Source: Aplidium turbinatum (lineage: Eukaryota > Chordata > Ascidiacea > Aplousobranchia > Polyclinidae). Taken from it: a DNA stretch of 64,000 bases. Shown piece by piece: positions 1 to 9,185 of this stretch (position 1 is its first letter; each line of letters opens with the position of its first letter). The position numbers and the translations under genes were made by a program. Location: contig OU964919.1 of NCBI GenBank assembly GCA_918807975.1, positions 15,270,001 to 15,334,000 of the forward strand. Direction: 5' to 3'. The notes below the pieces were generated by a model. It worked only from the letters and a program-made list of their open reading frames with translations, searched no databases and was not told the DNA's origin.

Positions 1-635
1 GCGAGAAAAAGTCAAGACAGATGTAATTCGACTGTTGCCGGAGACATCAAGCCAGGTTGATACCGAGAAGAGTGACACCAACACCAGTCATGACACCAAG
101 GATGTATTTTTTGGAGTGTTTGCGCCATCCCGTGAAACGTCGATGCAGAAGGAAGCAACAATTGTGGACGCCTTTTTTTCAGACAAGAGCAAGTCCTTGA
201 GCTTTTCGAATACCAAGTTAAAACATATGTTCATTAAATACAACACCCCCATTCCTTCCAGTGCTGCGGTGAAGAGACTTTTCTCTGTTGGAAAAGATGT
301 GGTTAAGCGAAAGTGCAAATGCTCGTGTTTTTGAAAGATGCGTAACAATAAATTTCCCTTAGAATGTGTTTTCTATAACGACGTCAAAATGACAGCGTAA
401 ACGAATGATAACATTTGTTTTCAAGGTTATTTTTGCGTCACTAGGGACTTGAGTGTTTCCTAGTGCCATTTTAGACAAAAGTAGCGGAAGAAGTAGCGGT
501 AGCGCGCGCTACTTTGGCCCGAGTAGCGGTAACGCGCTACTTTTGTAAATTGGTAGCGGTAGCGCGCGCTACTTTGGCCCAAGTAGCGGTAGCGGGTAGC
601 GCGCCTACTTTAAAAGTAGCGGGTGCCCACCTCTG
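1..635 (+). mobile_element. hAT transposon, 3' end
   Basis: The left edge of the window lies inside an hAT DNA transposon. It holds the C-terminal part of the transposase, then about 300 bases ending in a terminal sequence whose reverse complement begins CAGAGGTGGGCACCCGC, a typical hAT end. The last 150 bases are a run of GTAGCGG and GCGCGCTACTTTGGCCC words. The other end and the target duplication lie outside the window. The reading frame is broken, so this copy is probably dead. Confidence 0.8.
2..334 (+). pseudogene. hAT transposase C-terminal fragment
   Basis: This frame is open from the window edge. It ends with the hAT dimerisation block, seen as YNTPIPSSAAVKRLFSVGKDV. In intact relatives this block continues about 30 residues into a segment beginning near FERLLFL. 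Here the frame is lost shortly after KDVVKRK, and a neighbouring frame shows ARVFERC, so a frameshift is likely. The dimerisation domain packs against the RNase-H-like core of hAT transposases. No catalytic residue is visible because the core lies upstream of the window. Confidence 0.8.
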
Positions 636-636
636 G
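478..636. repeat. Refrain-built hAT terminal region
   Basis: About 150 bases consist of GTAGCGGTAGCGCGCGCTACTT-like words in direct and inverted order, at least four times, ending in the hAT terminus. Repeated subterminal words usually serve as transposase binding sites. The stretch is markedly GC-rich against its surroundings. Confidence 0.75.
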
Positions 637-724
637 AAATATAATAGTACCAGTAGCCTACTGTGATTAGTCAACAATATACCGTACTATAAGCTTTCAA
701 GGTGTAAAAATCTATACGTTAAAG

Positions 725-1006
725 CAGGGGTGCACAACCTGGGATCGTAGGCAGTCATAGATATTCAGTGTTACCTGACTTTAAGGTAAAGATCAAGAAA
801 GTCATTAATGCAATGCAAACTGAGCTTGAATAAATTCAATTAAAGTTTGGCCTTTCCTTATGCTTTTAAGGGTATGCCAATGCATAGTGCATACCAAGAA
901 AATATTTTTTTCTTCAAAGTAATTTATAAAACAAACCAGACTCACGGGCAACTTAAGTAGACAAAATTGCTGACATGACCACTAATGTGAAAGTGTTGTG
1001 CACCTT
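725..1006. mobile_element. Candidate hAT-like MITE
   Basis: The left end CAGGGGTGCACAACCTGGG matches an inverted right end GTTGTGCACCTT at 995-1006. Size and termini suit a short hAT derivative. No clean 8-bp target duplication is seen and the last bases differ, so the call is tentative. Confidence 0.4.
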
Positions 1007-1158
1007 AAGAAATGTTGCAATTTTCTGCGCTGATGATCTCGACCATTTGGCCAAAATGTTGTGCCACTGTCTGCAGTTAGCCTTATAATTATATACCGTA
1101 GGCTATTCATTATACATTCATTAACTATTCATTATGCATTATATATGCTATTCATTAC

Positions 1159-1737
1159 CTGATAATTTTGAGACTGGTTTCTTGAATAATCTGGCTTGTT
1201 ATTGTATTCCAAATAATTTGAATTATCTTGATGACTTTGTTTATATTTATAATAGTTCGATGGTTGATATCTTGATTCATTTATTTGCAAATGTTGCATT
1301 CGATTGTCAATATTTTGCTGTTCATAAAGTTGGTTATTATCAAAAGTGTTTCGAGACCAAGGCTTTTCAAATGTTTCTCTAGGATAACTTGCAAATGATG
1401 CATTATCTTGTCTGCCAGGTAAACATTCCTGGTAAGGTTGATCTTCAAAATTCTGAGCTTCGTAAGAGCTAGGCTGATTTCTAATATTTTCTGCCCAGCC
1501 ATGATTAGTTGAATTTGTTGGTGGCTGTGCATGTACTTGTTGATCTCTTTCATCTCTGTAATACTTTCTTGATTGCACATAATTATCACGTTGCTCATTC
1601 ACTGACCTTGGGTTTTCATGAGAATTTAATCTCTGTTGTTCATATGGCTGGTTGAAAACCCTTGCATTCTCAGTAGAGTTTTCTGAAAAGCGATTGGGAT
1701 TCTGATCCACACTATAGTATTGCATATTACTTGACAT
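1159..1737 (-). CDS. Q/N/Y-rich protein, probable first coding exon
   Basis: An open frame begins with Met at 1737 and runs 193 codons to a CAG/gtaatg splice donor (junction at 1159/1158). If unspliced it would run eight more codons to a stop at 1132. The protein is dominated by Gln, Asn, Tyr, Ser, Arg and Glu (for example YEQQRLNSHENPRSVNEQ), with no hydrophobic segment and few Cys. This is the composition of an intrinsically disordered, prion-like region, as in many RNA-binding or condensate proteins. No folded domain or family is recognised. It is long and compositionally coherent, and not part of any repeat seen here. Further exons would lie left of the window. A real exon is likely; its function is unknown. 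Confidence 0.5.
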
Positions 1738-2477
1738 GGTATCCGAAGTGAATGCCTTTTTTGAAATTACATGTTACAGGATACAAGCTTTTCACATTTT
1801 TATAGCATCAAAATCAAATCAAAAAACATTAGGGTAAGCATATTTGCTTCAAGATAATCTGTAAAAACAGATGTCAACAGTTTAATTTTTTTCATAAAAC
1901 CATTATATGGCAATCTTGAACAATGATTATTAAGAGAAAAACACAAAGCAAGGGCTTCATAGATATTTTTCACCAACCCATGAATCCGTTTGATTGTTCA
2001 TAAATAGGCTACCATATGTCACTTTTGGCTGCTACCATCATAAGATCAAATTTATACCTAAGATTTAGTTTACTTATAATTACATCAACTCTGCTACGAC
2101 ATATGCTGTTCTGGTTCTGATGGAATCAAAATATGTAAGTAACAGTAAGTTTTGTTTACCTTCGCCTTTTTACGTTCCAGTGTTTCTGTAGCGTAAATCT
2201 CTAATTTAAAAAAATCATTGGCGTGGAGATAAATTCAAAAAAGTAGAGAATTATGAAAAATTTACACTGTTAAACCAACGATATTAAACTAAACCCAATC
2301 AGTTTTATAAAACAAAAGTTCAAATAAATACACAGTTTTTTAAAGCTTTATATAAATCTGAAGTATTCAAAATATGAAATACAGCGACGTGATTTTTAGT
2401 TATTTTTTGGTGATTAGTCTATGTAGTTTTCTATTGGTATCGGCCTGGGAGCATTTCAATCAAAAAATTTCACCAAC
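1738..2477. other. No gene seen
   Basis: AT-rich sequence upstream of the Q/N/Y-rich exon. It would hold that gene's 5' UTR and promoter. No TATA box, CpG cluster or repeat is convincing. Confidence 0.4.
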
Positions 2478-2670
2478 ATTTCTTGAAAGGTGGTAACAAT
2501 CTGTCATAAACTATGCGGGAGTGTGGACATGAGACAAGATAGTGAGCCGGACAACATAAAGGCAATCAAGGAAAAAAAACACTAAGCAACATAAAACAAA
2601 CGTAATCTAATACAAATTCATAATATATAATACGGTTTTACAACGTTTACGTTTAATATGATAAGGTTTT

Positions 2671-2877
2671 TCAACGTTTTAATTCAGTATCTTCACCGAA
2701 TACTGACGTCATAAATTTCCAGAACTCTATAGCCATACCTTTCCTAGGAAAGGAATCACTCGTATACGCTAAAAAACTGTCTAAACTCTTTAAGTGTAAA
2801 TTTGATATCGACATCGCTCCTCTGACAAAACTTTTAAAATAAGTAGATATTTTTCGCTGAAATCTCCCGTTCCGCAT
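2671..2877 (-). CDS. Small open frame, unrecognised
   Basis: A 68-codon frame from Met at 2877 (MRNGRFQRKISTYFKSFVRG) lies between the inverted arms of the Penelope-like remnant. It has mixed, protein-like composition with no membrane segment. I recognise no family. It may be chance or a transposon fragment. Confidence 0.15.
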   Translation of the reverse strand: MRNGRFQRKISTYFKSFVRGAMSISNLHLKSLDSFLAYTSDSFPRKGMAIEFWKFMTSVFGEDTELKR

Positions 2878-2980
2878 TCTCTTCGTTCCAACATTTGTCT
2901 ACCAATTCACTTGTTCGTGTGACACGAACATGATAGGCTATACATAGGTAGGCTATGTCCACAAGACACTTGGTTACTAG

Positions 2981-3227
2981 ACTAGAGCAACGGAACACCT
3001 AAATTTAAAAATCATCAACAAACACAGTGCAATTAAAGACCACATCTATGACTGCAGTAATTGTTCCAACATCAAATTTACATTAGATTCATTCAAAATA
3101 ATTCGCAACTGTCAATCAGAGTTTGAAACTAAAATTCATGAGGCATTTCAAATAAAGCAGCACAACCACAGGCTCAACAAACAATTATTCGCTGTAGGAG
3201 CATCTTTTTTGTTGAATTTGTATTAGA
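2981..3227 (+). pseudogene. GIY-YIG endonuclease C-terminus of a Penelope-like element
   Basis: The frame reads INKHSAIKDHIYDCSNC, then FKIIRNCQSEFETKIHEA and FQIKQHNHRLNKQLF before a stop at 3225-3227. The order of an AIxxHI segment, a Cys-rich turn, an E-x3-I-x-EA helix and an IK...LNxQL end is that of the C-terminal endonuclease region of Penelope-like retroelements. The GIY-YIG signature itself would lie further upstream and is missing; a stop at 2978 precedes the open stretch. The fragment is not functional. Confidence 0.6.
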
Positions 3228-3459
3228 TTACGTTTGTTTTATGTTGCTTAGTGTTTTTTTTTCCTTGATTGCCTTTGTGTTGTTCCGCTCACTATCTTGT
3301 CTCATGACCACACTCCCGCATAGTTTATGACAGATTGTTACCACCTTTTGGTTTGTTCGTCAGTTGTTGCTTGTACGCAAGTCAGTGCAGTTTTGTTTAT
3401 TTTCAGTCATTTCTTATTAACATTTCACGAATATTTGTTTTTGTTTAGATGAAATAAGG

Positions 3460-3510
3460 TATTTTCCTGACGAGGGCATAAAGTTTTGCCGAAAACGTTA
3501 GAAGTTATGT
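3460..3510 (+). ncRNA. Hammerhead ribozyme motif, minimal type I
   Basis: The conserved core is present in order: CTGACGA (3467-3473), stem II made of GGCA paired with TGCC around a TAAAGTTT loop (3474-3490), then GAAA (3491-3494). It is followed by a self-complementary ACGT that can form only a very short stem III, and a TTA cleavage context. TTTC before the core can pair with GAAG after it as stem I. Penelope-like elements are known to carry such minimal-stem-III hammerheads, which often act as dimers. Confidence 0.6.
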
Positions 3511-3520
3511 AACTATTTTA

Positions 3521-3913
3521 TTTTATGTATTATTTTTTGAACTATGCAATTCAATCTTATAAAGCTGTTATCGTTTATCTGTCTGTGGTATTCAAAATGC
3601 ATCTCTCTATCAAAGCTATACTATTTTTTGAAAGGAAATTCAAATTTAGTTTTTCTGTTTTACCATCATCATCATCAATATCATCATTAAGTTTCTCCCT
3701 CCCGTCAAAGGTTGGGGACAAATGAAGCGCCAAGTTTTATATAAGTTCTAATATTTGATGTGATAAGCAAATATTTTTGACAAACCTTACCTTTTTTGTG
3801 CACCATTTTTAACATTTTTTTACACAAATTAAAAACGATCATCAGATTCAGATCATTCGGTAAATCAGCATGCGACAACTCAGCAAGTAGGCTACATTTC
3901 AGCGACTGTCAAG
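3521..3913. other. No gene seen
   Basis: AT-rich, with a short ATC triplet run near 3664-3688. No coding region or clear repeat. Confidence 0.4.
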
Positions 3914-4229
3914 TCAGCAAATGGCTGAGTGGTTAGCGCGTTAGGCTCGCAGTCGAGAGCCTGCATGTTCGACTCCAGCCACCCGCACTTGCTGTTGTTT
4001 CCCTGGGCAAGAAACTTTACGATAATTGCCTCTACCCAGTGATCGATTTCGAGTAATGGGTAGTACCAAATTTAAATCATAGATGGAGTAGACAACCGGA
4101 AACAGACATTGCAGTCGGCTGCAGCGTGGATCAGGTGTACGTCGGAAGGCGTACACCGATGCATAGCGCTCAAGTCCGCTTTCCCGCAATGCAGGATAAA
4201 GATATAACAAACAAACAAACAAACAAATC
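3914..4229 (+). mobile_element. tRNA-derived SINE, family 1, copy 1
   Basis: The head has a pol III A box (TGGCTGAGTGGTTAGCG) and B box (GTTCGACTCC) in a Ser/Leu-like tRNA arrangement. A body of about 230 bases follows, including TACCCAGTGATCGATTTCGAG and a CGTACACC segment, and the tail is (ACAA)n. The same unit occurs on the minus strand at 23565-23874 and 50299-50559. It is not a tRNA gene: there is no closed acceptor stem. Confidence 0.85.
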
Positions 4230-5798
4230 GGGTTTAATTGCTTAATTCAGACTTGCTTGCTCATCGCTTGTTAAACTGACTTTGCTGGTTTGTGACATGC
4301 CAAGTTTCAGCTTGCTCTGTCTCATTCTTTTCCAACTTCAGACACTTGCTGAAATATTGCGAGCTCAGTTGTTATTTGCCTGCATTTGCCCAACTGCCAT
4401 TTGCTCAGACTATAACTGTTGACATGTAGGAGACTCATTAAATATTACCCTTCAAAACAGTTTATTAAAACCAGTCAAGCGTTGGATTTCGGTGGTTTTC
4501 AATTTCTGGCTCTGATTCTCTGAATCTGAACTTTGACTTGAGCTGAGTTTATTTCTTGAGAAAGGGAACTGATGATAGATTTGAATTTGTAGGTGTTTCG
4601 GCTCTGTGACTTTTGGTAAATTTTGAGTATGTGAGAACATAAGCTGATCGTTTCATTTTTCGATCAATTTTAAATAAGTGGTAATATTTCGATGGCTACC
4701 CGTATTGTGCCAGTCTTGGCATTCTCTTATTGTAGAGTCTTCAGAGTAACCTTGGTTTGATAAGTCTCAGCCCTCCAAAGATAAGCTAGTCTACTGATTG
4801 AGTGTGTTATGTAGCAATGAGGTAAACAAAAACTATTGATTTATTCAGTAGCTGGTCACATTATTAATATGATAGAAAATATAGCATAGGCCTGACGATA
4901 ATCTCTAAATTTGTGAATATGCTATCATAGCCTACTCAATTACTCATAGTTTTAAAGTGACAATTGACGAACGTGGTAGCCCAATTATCCTTTCATTTAT
5001 TGGTACGGTACTCAAGATATAAAACATCTAATGAGGAATTCAAATTTTTTCATCTTTCCTCCATTGTTATGGGTGGAAAATTTAAAACTTTGCTTCTAAA
5101 ACTTATTCTATATTTAGCATGTAGTCGTAGGTAACATGGTTGGATGCCTAACTTCATGACCTGCTTAATACTTTAAGTAAAGCGTCTGGTACCATGTACT
5201 TTGGTCACATGTTTCAATTTCTAATAGAGCTTACTGCAAAGTTTTGAAGTACATTTACAATAGGCTATATGGTCATTCCCCTAAACATGATTTTTTTTTC
5301 TGAAATACGAAATACTTTTTCATCACCCACTCTTTAATTCTGAAGATATTTTTTTTTGGTGGTAATTCACTTCTAGCTACTTGCGTCTACCTTACAATTT
5401 GACAATTTATTTCAGGCAAAAATTCCATCAACTTCAGAAATACGGTTAAGAAGATCGTAAATTGGAGCAAGATTTTCGTGGAAGGGAAAAATCCCTAATG
5501 CGCAATTGGGGAAATTCGTGGATACAACAAATCTTTCAACTGCACGTTTATTTTGGAATAAATTTTCTTCCATTTGACATGGTTAGCTCCTGCATACCTA
5601 CTGATTATTTTCACATAGTTTCATCCGAAAAAAAAAAAAAAAAACCTTGGCGTAATGGATCCCGAAAACGATGTTGGTCTGTAGGAAAATATGTATAAAT
5701 TATCGCGGATTTGCAATTTTTCTAATTATTTATTTAGTGAAAAAATATCAATCCAAACATTTTAAAGACTTGAGAACACAATAGCAGTGACGACATTA
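4230..5798. other. No gene seen
   Basis: AT-rich single-copy-looking DNA with TAGGCTA-type words. Short frames here lack splice context or protein-like composition. An A-run lies at about 5630-5643. Confidence 0.4.
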
Positions 5799-6118
5799 CT
5801 CATCAATTGATTGATTGAATTTTTATCCTCGAACTGGGAAAGCTTCTTGCAGAGCTTAATCCTGGCAATTTTTCATACTTATAAAGGCTTTGAATCACTG
5901 ACGCAGGTCCGGTCACCAAGCCTGACAGAGTGAAGTTTCCGATTGTTGAAGTCTTGTTACCATGGAATTATTCCATCCATTAGATGCCGCTGAATGGAGA
6001 GCAGTCCTTAACGTGCGTTGCTCAAGCGCACACACCGAGAGTCGAACCAGCGCCGCTTGATCTTGAAGCTTCTTCGTTCCAGAAATGAAGTGTTAACCAA
6101 CTGAGCTATCGGGGCGGA
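5799..6118 (-). mobile_element. tRNA-derived SINE, family 2, copy 1
   Basis: Read on the minus strand, the head begins CCGCCCCGATAGCTCAGTTGG, with an A box (TAGCTCAGTTGG) and a B box (GGTTCGACTC), then a body unrelated to family 1. The 3' tail is (TCAA)n near 5799-5815. A diverged partial copy lies at 50040-50298, sharing the ATGCCGCTG and CGCACACAC stretches. The intact boxes mimic a tRNA gene, but the fold does not close. Confidence 0.7.
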
Positions 6119-6928
6119 CACCATTACACAATGCAATCAGTGAAAAAAAATAAATTTATTAAAGAAATTAAAATGAACAACACAGCATAAGAAACACGAA
6201 AACAACACGGAGGAATTAAAATGATTTAACAAAGTCTTCAAATATTTTGACTCGCTCTACGTGACGAGTGCGCGCGAGATGTACTATGGCATCATAGTTA
6301 GTGCATTGCCATTTGTTGCCTTTAAGAGGCAGCATGGATGCGACAGATATTACGTCACATGCTGGGAAAATGGAGATGTCCGGATTTAAATGATCCGGGA
6401 CATTTTGCATATTTCAAACATGTACCGGTACCGGTACTATGTTCATTGTTCCTGTTACTGACAAATAAACCATTGATTGATTGACATTTGTAAATTTGCC
6501 TCTGGCTCTGAACACCCCCACACTAGCCTGTATATACACTATACAGGCCTCGAATGTCCGTCACAGCATGTGATGTCCGGCTGTCCACGGAAGTATCACC
6601 TAGATCGGTCATATTTGTCTGCCGAGAAATAACACACGAACTAGCGATACAAATTGTCAAATTTGCATAGCACGAACAATTGTTGCGAGAATATAATTTT
6701 TCGTGCATTCTAGCACGCATCTAGAAAATGTGACTATTATATCGTATCCCTTAGTTTCCATTCAAGCAGGAAAACTTTTGATTTTTACGTTGCTTTGATT
6801 GATGACATTGAATCAGCGTAACAAAGGTAAATTCTTCGCCAGGAATCGACGAGAGTATGATACTTCTACACTATTCACACGCAACTTAGTTCAAGTCTTA
6901 CATCACAAATCACAATGTTTGGCTTTGA
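6119..6928. other. No gene seen; retroposon-like tail
   Basis: No convincing coding region. Near 6460-6483 an AAATAAACCATTGATTGATTGA string resembles the 3' tail of a short retroposon. A similar tail recurs near 53740. Confidence 0.35.
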
Positions 6929-6936
6929 TCTCCGAG

Positions 6937-7097
6937 CAGTGGCGTAGCTAGGGAATGTGCCGCCCGGGGCGGATTCAGATTTTGCCGCCCCTTCAAGAAA
7001 AAGCATGTGAAAATGAAATGCGTTTTTTTATCAGATTATAATCAAAATCAAAAATCCTGAAAGTGCCGCCCTCCCCGTCCCTCTAGCTACGCCACTG
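6937..7097. mobile_element. hAT MITE, 161 bp, TSD tctccgag
   Basis: Inverted ends CAGTGGCGTAGCTAGG and CTAGCTACGCCACTG bound a 161-bp unit. It is flanked by exact 8-bp copies of TCTCCGAG (6929-6936 and 7098-7105). Eight-bp duplications and CAG...CTG termini are hAT hallmarks. The element is non-coding. Confidence 0.92.
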
Positions 7098-7105
7098 TCT
7101 CCGAG

Positions 7106-7592
7106 TAATATTGATAAGGCAAGGTTGGTTGCAAAATTTGTTAAGCTTTAGTATTACAGTGAGAAAGAAAAGGCTCAGGGAAAATTCATTTTCGCTCACA
7201 TGACACGCAAAAATAAACCTAAAGAGAAAAGCCTAGTGAAACTTGGCACACCAGAAAATAGTAGCCTTAGTGCAAAAGTTTTCCGACTCGTGCCCAGAGC
7301 AATTGTGACGCAAGAAGCCACACGACCTCGTTCGGTGGAAGTTAATCAGTTATGCGGCGTATTAAGCAGCTACAGGGCGCTTTGACTCTTCAAGCGCACG
7401 TCGTTGGTCTGATGAATGCCTTTCAGAGTGACTTCACTGCAATTTTAACAAGACTTTTAAACCGTAGCTATAGTTCTCAAATGGTGAAGAATTATCAAGA
7501 TAAAGTGATTAAGCATGACGATCGACTCTAAAACTGGTGTGTTCGCCGTGAGACATAATTTGTCTGCCGAGATAGCTGCTCATACCGGACAC
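7106..7592. other. No gene seen
   Basis: A 61-codon frame at 7200-7385 has no recognisable domain. The host sequence CCGGACAC near its end is the target of the next element. Confidence 0.35.
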
Positions 7593-8495
7593 CAGGGTTG
7601 AGAAAAACCCGGGTTTTTTTTAAAAAGCCCAACCCGCCCGGGTTTTTTTGAAAAAACCTGGGTTTTTTTGGGTTTTATTGTTTTTTTTTTAAAAAGATGC
7701 AAAAAAAGGTAGATTCATGCTTATTTCACCTCAAAACTACTTTTTACGAGTGAAGTGCCTTTCACTCACAGTACATGCTTGCATAACTCAATAAAATAAT
7801 GCACTAGGGCTGTTGTTACTTGAATGTTGCATCATCCATTAGTTTCAAGATCAAGTTGGATGTTGCATCATCCACTGATTGCTATGCCAAGTTGATGCTA
7901 CTGTGGTAGAAATCACATTATTGCATCATTTGTTTAGATTTGAAGGCAAGGAGCATTTATGCCATCATGTTTAAATATTTTTTATCATTTATATATATAT
8001 TATATATAGTAATGGATGAGCAATTGAGCGATTGCGTGGCCAATTAGGCAAATGCTCTGAAACAGCCATGCGTTAGAATCCAGAATCTGTAATTGGTGAT
8101 TGGTGAATAGCCTCCTAAATTGCATTTCACATCATATATACAGACTACAGTAGAGTAGTACTTTCAGCAATTTAACTATAAGGCCTTCTTGCATAAATGA
8201 GTTTTAGTGTAGTATACACAAAGTGACATTACTTGATTTTTGTGTACTGTGCAATATCCACTGCGTTTTCAGTTTATTCTTGGAAGTTACTTCAAAATCA
8301 CATCCTTAAGTCCTAATTTAAAGTTTGTTGTAAGTGCCTTGTAGTGTTTTTGTAAATTTTTTAATTTTCCAATAAAAACTGGACAAATATGATGCTCTGG
8401 GTTTTTTTATGGGTTTTTTGGTTTTTTTTTAAGTGGGTTTTATTAAAAAAACTTATCCGGGTTTTTTTGGGTCGGGTAAAATACCAACAACCCTG
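7593..8495. mobile_element. hAT MITE, 903 bp, TSD ccggacac
   Basis: Ends CAGGGTTGAG and CAACAACCCTG are flanked by exact 8-bp copies of CCGGACAC (7585-7592 and 8496-8503). Both subterminal regions repeat the word CCCGGGTTTTTT or GGGTTTTTTTGG in opposite orientation, a refrain design. It shares the CAGGGTTG end with the element at 46742-48026, whose refrain is instead GATTTTTTTGATTTAAATC. Non-coding. Confidence 0.92.
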
Positions 8496-8503
8496 CCGGA
8501 CAC

Positions 8504-9185
8504 GTTTGTCCGCCGTCAACAAAACTGAATTTTGAGGCCTGATATACATGATCAAATAAGTTTTTACATTCTCTAATGCATATATATCTAAATTATATCT
8601 GCATCCCAGGCAAAGGCTACTCTTCATTACACTTCCTTACCTTTTCAATGACCAGATCAAAACGGATATAATAAAAGCATGGCTCTTGTGCAATAGTAAA
8701 ATTGCTTGAAACGCGAAATTTACTATCGCCATCTAGCGGTTGCTGTTTTGAACTTTTATTTGCCACATGGCGCTAGAGTATTATTTTCTGATTTTATTGA
8801 TGTTTCAATGGCAATTCTTGGTTCACCAGAAGAGATTTAACAGCATTTAAGTTAGTGCAGATGGTCAGAAAGTTTTCAATTTTATTAAGGACAGGGTTTT
8901 GGGCCTAGGTGAAATATTTGCTGATTGCTGAAATCTGAAAAGGTCTAATTTTTAGTGCAGAAGTAGGGATAGCAATCTTCTTACCTGTGCCGTTTCAGTT
9001 TTTGAATTTAAACAAACATTAGCATGTTTTATTTGAAATTCATGTTTCGGGTTATTTTACCAAAAATTCGTGTTCAGGGGAATCACTATAGCCTACAGTA
9101 AAACTGCACATGGCATTATATTTTCCCCTTTTTTTTCAGAATTAGCACATATTTTAGCTTTCCAGTTTGTTAAATTGACAGTAAT
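8504..9185. promoter_or_regulatory. MAPRE upstream region, 5' UTR acceptor
   Basis: A strong polypyrimidine tract and CAG acceptor near 9124-9140 lie 46 bases before the MAPRE start codon. They suggest an intron in the 5' UTR, with the promoter further upstream. An imperfect inverted pair, CCATCTAGCGG and CCACATGGCGCTAG, lies near 8735-8775. No core promoter motif is convincing. Confidence 0.35.

Larger units (their letters stand above)
2478..3520 (+). mobile_element. Penelope-like element remnant
   Basis: Three parts support this call. First, a GIY-YIG-type C-terminal coding tail at 2981-3227. Second, a 3' region carrying a hammerhead ribozyme core at 3460-3510. Third, about 130 bases downstream of the stop (3220-3352) recur in inverted orientation at 2480-2622, including the words ATTAGATTACGTTTG and CACACTCCCGCATAG. 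Penelope-like elements are known for GIY-YIG endonucleases, hammerhead motifs and untidy inverted or tandem end copies. The reverse transcriptase is absent, so this is a 5'-truncated, rearranged copy. Confidence 0.65.

Noticed and set aside
3914-3995. tRNA gene on the plus strand
   Set aside because: A and B boxes are present, but the acceptor stem does not close, and the unit recurs with the same body and tail elsewhere; it is a SINE head.
3941-4222. 93-codon minus-strand frame
   Set aside because: It is entirely within SINE family 1; the same reading appears in other copies.
6043-6118. tRNA gene on the minus strand
   Set aside because: The tRNA-like boxes belong to the second SINE family; the anticodon arm and acceptor stem are not convincing.
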